Assembly (NCBI GenBank): GCA_964621645.1
Contig: CAZUMH010000016.1
Span: forward strand, 1 to 44,250
DNA: 44,250 nucleotides
Source of the DNA: CAZUMH01 sp964621645
Lineage (GTDB): Bacteria > Zhuqueibacterota > QNDG01 > JAGLOF01
Reading direction: 5' to 3'
A program made the position numbers and the translations under genes. The notes below the pieces were generated by a model, which did not search any database, was not told the DNA's origin, and saw only the letters and a program-made list of their open reading frames with translations. Position 1 is the first letter of the stretch. The number at the start of each line of letters is the position of its first letter. This document shows positions 42,055-44,250 of this stretch, one piece after another.

Positions 42055-42720
42055 ATGAAAATTACCTCTATTACAATCCCAATTATCCTTTTCTGTCTGA
42101 CAGGTCTGTCTCCCCTGGCCGGACAGGAAGGAGCCGTCGTTGGTTTTCAGGATAATGATCATGACGGAGTAAATGATCTGTTCAGGGACGCCAACGGTGA
42201 CGGGATCAATGATGTTACGGGTCTGGCCTACCGCCACCACTTCCGGTTCAGAGATGAAAATCGGGACGGCATGAACGATCTCTGGCGGGACGCTGACGGT
42301 GACGGCGTCAACGATCTGCTGGGATCCATTGAAAGGAAACAGGCCGGCTGGGTTGATCTGGACGGTGACGGAATCAGGGACAGCGGATTTTCCGGATTAA
42401 GGGGCAAGGCGCTGGAGGCCAATGTTCTGGATATGGACGGTGACAAACGCAACGATATCACCGGCATGAAATTCAACGGGAGAGACCTGGGCGGCTATCG
42501 CTTCGGATCGGTCAATGAAGAGACCGGCATAACCTCCTCTGAATTCAAAGACGCCGACGGCGACGGCATGAATGATCAATTCCAGGCCTTTGCCAGGACA
42601 AGGGGCCAGTCCGGCAAGGATTTCTTCATCGACACAGACGGTGACGGCATCGCCGATGACCGGGGTCTGGGTTCCCTGCACGGCAAAGGGAAAAAACTGG
42701 GACAAGAAAAGAAGAAGTGA
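42055..42720 (+). CDS. Secreted DxDGDG-repeat protein
   Basis: 221 residues from the ATG at 42055. A signal peptide ends near LAGQ. It holds about eight Ca2+-loop-like motifs of the form DxDGDGxND, including DANGDGIND, DADGDGVND, DLDGDGIRD, DADGDGMND and DTDGDGIAD, and ends in a Gly/Lys-rich tail. The first and second repeats also share FRDANGDGIND-like spacing. Function unknown; likely calcium-stabilised and surface-located, like the product of 39372-39899. An upstream in-frame extension lies over the predicted promoter and hairpin and is unlikely. Confidence 0.8.
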   Translation: MKITSITIPIILFCLTGLSPLAGQEGAVVGFQDNDHDGVNDLFRDANGDGINDVTGLAYRHHFRFRDENRDGMNDLWRDADGDGVNDLLGSIERKQAGWVDLDGDGIRDSGFSGLRGKALEANVLDMDGDKRNDITGMKFNGRDLGGYRFGSVNEETGITSSEFKDADGDGMNDQFQAFARTRGQSGKDFFIDTDGDGIADDRGLGSLHGKGKKLGQEKKK

Positions 42721-42775
42721 TGGAGCGATCCTGCCCTTGAACGGACTAAATCATACTAGTTTCATATCGAGGATT

Positions 42776-43978
42776 ATGCTCGTATTCCTTCTTTTTAGCC
42801 TGCCGGCTTTTTTTTATGCGAAAATATGCTCAGCTCAGGTTGGGATTACTCTCGGTTACTTTGCCGTGAAGGACGAAAACACATTTAAAAATTATGAGAG
42901 AATCCCCGACACCATTCATCAGCCGTATGTGGGTTTCAGTATTTCAAGCCAAAGCATGAATAACGGAGTGCGACTGAACTACCAGTTTTCACCCTATATC
43001 TTTCAGGATAATCAGGACCGCCGTTTTGTACGGCACAGCGCCGGCCTCCTCGGGTTCCACCATCTGAAAGACGGCATCCACTCGTTCTTCTGGGGTGTCA
43101 ATTACGGTCTTCGCCTGAACCAGCAGCTGTACGATTACCTGGATGACACCTTCACGGATGCCTCCCTGCGTTACCGTTTCATCAGCTCGGGATTCGGCAT
43201 CTGGTCCCTCGGCGGCCAATTCAGAATTCAAACCTATAAAAATCTCCCTTCCTTTGATTTCCAGGAAGGGAGAATCCAGCTGTCCCATACCTTTTCTCTT
43301 CCCACCCGTACCAGCATTATCACCACAGTGGAAAGCGGGATGAAAAATTTTACCAACGCTCTCACCGTCAACGGGACGGAGGAAGTGTTTGAAGGCAGGG
43401 ATTTCGGACAAAGCCGCGGCAAGGGCAAAGGCAAAGGGACGGATATCGAAGATCCGGATAGTGTTGAGCAGACGATCCGCATCGCGGGAGCCGGACAGCA
43501 GATCAGCCAGGCGCTGGCGCGGCTGAGGATTGCCCAGTCACTGGGAAACAGAACCGGCCTCGCTCTTGAGGGAGAAATACAGCGGAAACTTTCAGGAAAC
43601 AGCCGGGTGCTCAACGGGCAGGACAGCGGCTATGAAACCGGAGACCTGCTCTTCGACGATCCTTACAGCTATGACAGCGAATCGATAAGCGCCGAGTTGA
43701 CCTGGCTTCTGACCACCCGCTTGAAATGGAAACTCGGCGGAGAAGTGATGAAAAAACTCTATGATTACGCTCCCACCGACCTGGAAGGGAACAGTATCGC
43801 CGCTGATCGGCGCCGGGACAGATATATTCTCTACTGGAGTTCGCTGGCCTTGCCGCTGGCAATCGGATCCCGGTTCTTCACGGTGGAGATTGCCGTTTCT
43901 TATCAGGAGAACGAATCAAACGCCCCTTACTATACCTTTAATGGACTGCAGCTGTCCGGCGGTATTCAGATCCAATAA
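42776..43978 (+). CDS. Outer-membrane beta-barrel-like protein
   Basis: 400 residues. A signal peptide ends near KICSAQ, followed by many alternating polar/aromatic strands (for example VRLNYQFSPYIFQD, LRLNQQLYDYLDD, FTVEIAVSYQEN), typical of a barrel. A low-complexity GKGKGKGTDIEDPD loop lies near residue 215. No family is recognised. I chose the ATG at 42776, which has GAGG upstream and directly starts the signal peptide; the longer frame overlaps the previous gene. Last gene of the surface cluster, with no strong terminator after it. Confidence 0.75.
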   Translation: MLVFLLFSLPAFFYAKICSAQVGITLGYFAVKDENTFKNYERIPDTIHQPYVGFSISSQSMNNGVRLNYQFSPYIFQDNQDRRFVRHSAGLLGFHHLKDGIHSFFWGVNYGLRLNQQLYDYLDDTFTDASLRYRFISSGFGIWSLGGQFRIQTYKNLPSFDFQEGRIQLSHTFSLPTRTSIITTVESGMKNFTNALTVNGTEEVFEGRDFGQSRGKGKGKGTDIEDPDSVEQTIRIAGAGQQISQALARLRIAQSLGNRTGLALEGEIQRKLSGNSRVLNGQDSGYETGDLLFDDPYSYDSESISAELTWLLTTRLKWKLGGEVMKKLYDYAPTDLEGNSIAADRRRDRYILYWSSLALPLAIGSRFFTVEIAVSYQENESNAPYYTFNGLQLSGGIQIQ

Positions 43979-44116
43979 CAGTCTCAGGGAAACACCCATT
44001 TCCAACAATTTTCTGCAGATTGTCATCCCAATAACAATGTTTCTGAAACGGAAAAAATCCGTAAAATTTGTCATTCAATCACAGATATAAATATATGCTG
44101 AAGGTATGATATTATT

Positions 44117-44130
44117 GTGATAATTATCAC
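44117..44130. repeat. 14-base perfect palindrome
   Basis: GTGATAATTATCAC, an operator-like palindrome 48 bases before the TTAAC-N5-GTTAA repeat. The binding protein is unknown. Confidence 0.5.
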
Positions 44131-44177
44131 TTTTAAGGATGTCTTGGACATCAAGGACGATCACCATATCATCATAT

Positions 44178-44192
44178 TTAACAGAAAGTTAA
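44178..44192. promoter_or_regulatory. Second TTAAC-N5-GTTAA inverted repeat
   Basis: Exact arms and spacing as at 39266-39280. AACAATTGT (44191-44199) overlaps its right end; the same nine bases occur at 39302-39310 beside the sigma-54 promoter. Confidence 0.5.
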
Positions 44193-44250
44193 CAATTGTC
44201 GAGTTTTAAAATAATACACCTGTTTTTTACAAATATATATCCGGTTAATG

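Larger units (their letters stand above)
43979..44250. other. AT-rich right-edge intergenic region
   Basis: 272 bases without a gene. It contains a perfect palindrome at 44117-44130 and an inverted repeat at 44178-44192 that copies the one upstream of the sigma-54 promoter. No -24/-12 element is visible before the window ends. Confidence 0.5.

Noticed and set aside
1..44250. tRNA, rRNA, CRISPR arrays and insertion sequences
   Set aside because: I looked in the intergenic regions and saw no tRNA-like T-arm patterns, no regularly spaced direct repeats and no transposase or terminal inverted repeats.

Overview
The window looks like a draft (metagenome-assembled) scaffold from an anaerobic, hydrogen-metabolising bacterium, probably a member of the FCB superphylum or a related candidate phylum (Calditrichota/KSB1/Zixibacteria-like). 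The evidence is indirect: a DUF5723-type outer-membrane protein, a secreted protein with a FlgD-like/type IX-like C-terminal domain, DxDxDG-repeat secreted proteins, no oxygen-respiration genes, and a dense set of FeS, NiFe and probable tungsten enzymes. Species cannot be assigned from the sequence alone. Two 10-base N runs (7011-7020 and 17052-17061) are assembly gaps, and each interrupts a gene.

Region 1 (1-6031, minus strand) is one operon encoding a membrane-bound group 4 [NiFe] hydrogenase: NuoD/C/B/H-like subunits, a four-cluster ferredoxin and a NuoL-like proton/ion-translocating subunit that leaves the window. Unusually, it begins with two subunits (HydB- and HydG-like) normally found in soluble NAD(P)-linked group 3b hydrogenases. 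Region 2 (6409-8933) holds the redox regulator rex, truncated by a gap, and a second, stand-alone NuoL-like antiporter subunit. Region 3 (9591-14039, minus) is a complete group 3b NAD(P)-dependent [NiFe] hydrogenase, hydBGDA, with its maturation protease.

Region 4 (14314-19551, minus) holds a soluble cNMP-domain histidine kinase, a 54-residue charged protein coupled to it, comF, a DUF5723 outer-membrane protein and a large lipoprotein. Region 5 (19621-25687, minus) is the most striking part. It is a three-gene NuoE/NuoF/NuoG-like electron-transfer complex in which a tungsten aldehyde:ferredoxin oxidoreductase (AOR) has been cut at its domain boundary. The AOR N-terminal domain is fused to NuoE and the AOR C-terminal domains are fused to a NuoG-type FeS module. 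A ThiF/MoeB-like E1 enzyme and a ThiS/MoaD-like protein follow. I infer a flavin-based, possibly bifurcating, aldehyde/carboxylate oxidoreductase linking NAD(H), ferredoxin and a tungstopterin site.

Region 6 (25980-33455, minus) holds a REC-GAF-PAS regulator; an ABC exporter in an operon with an amidohydrolase-family lipoprotein that has lost several metal ligands; a small outer-membrane protein; and ddl. Region 7 (33749-39184, plus) holds a transglutaminase-like protein, a secreted alpha/beta hydrolase and an NtrB/NtrC-type two-component system. Region 8 (39205-44250, plus) is a secreted/surface gene cluster: two DxDxDG-repeat proteins, an Ig-like-repeat protein with a sorting domain, and an outer-membrane barrel. 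It is headed by an excellent sigma-54 promoter next to the sigma-54 activator gene. A TTAAC-N5-GTTAA inverted repeat occurs both upstream of that promoter and at the right edge of the window, suggesting a shared activator site.

Together the hydrogenases and the AOR complex suggest that NAD(P)H, ferredoxin, H2 and aldehyde/acid couples are interconverted under Rex control, with part of the energy conserved by ion pumping. I saw no tRNA, rRNA, CRISPR array or insertion sequence.
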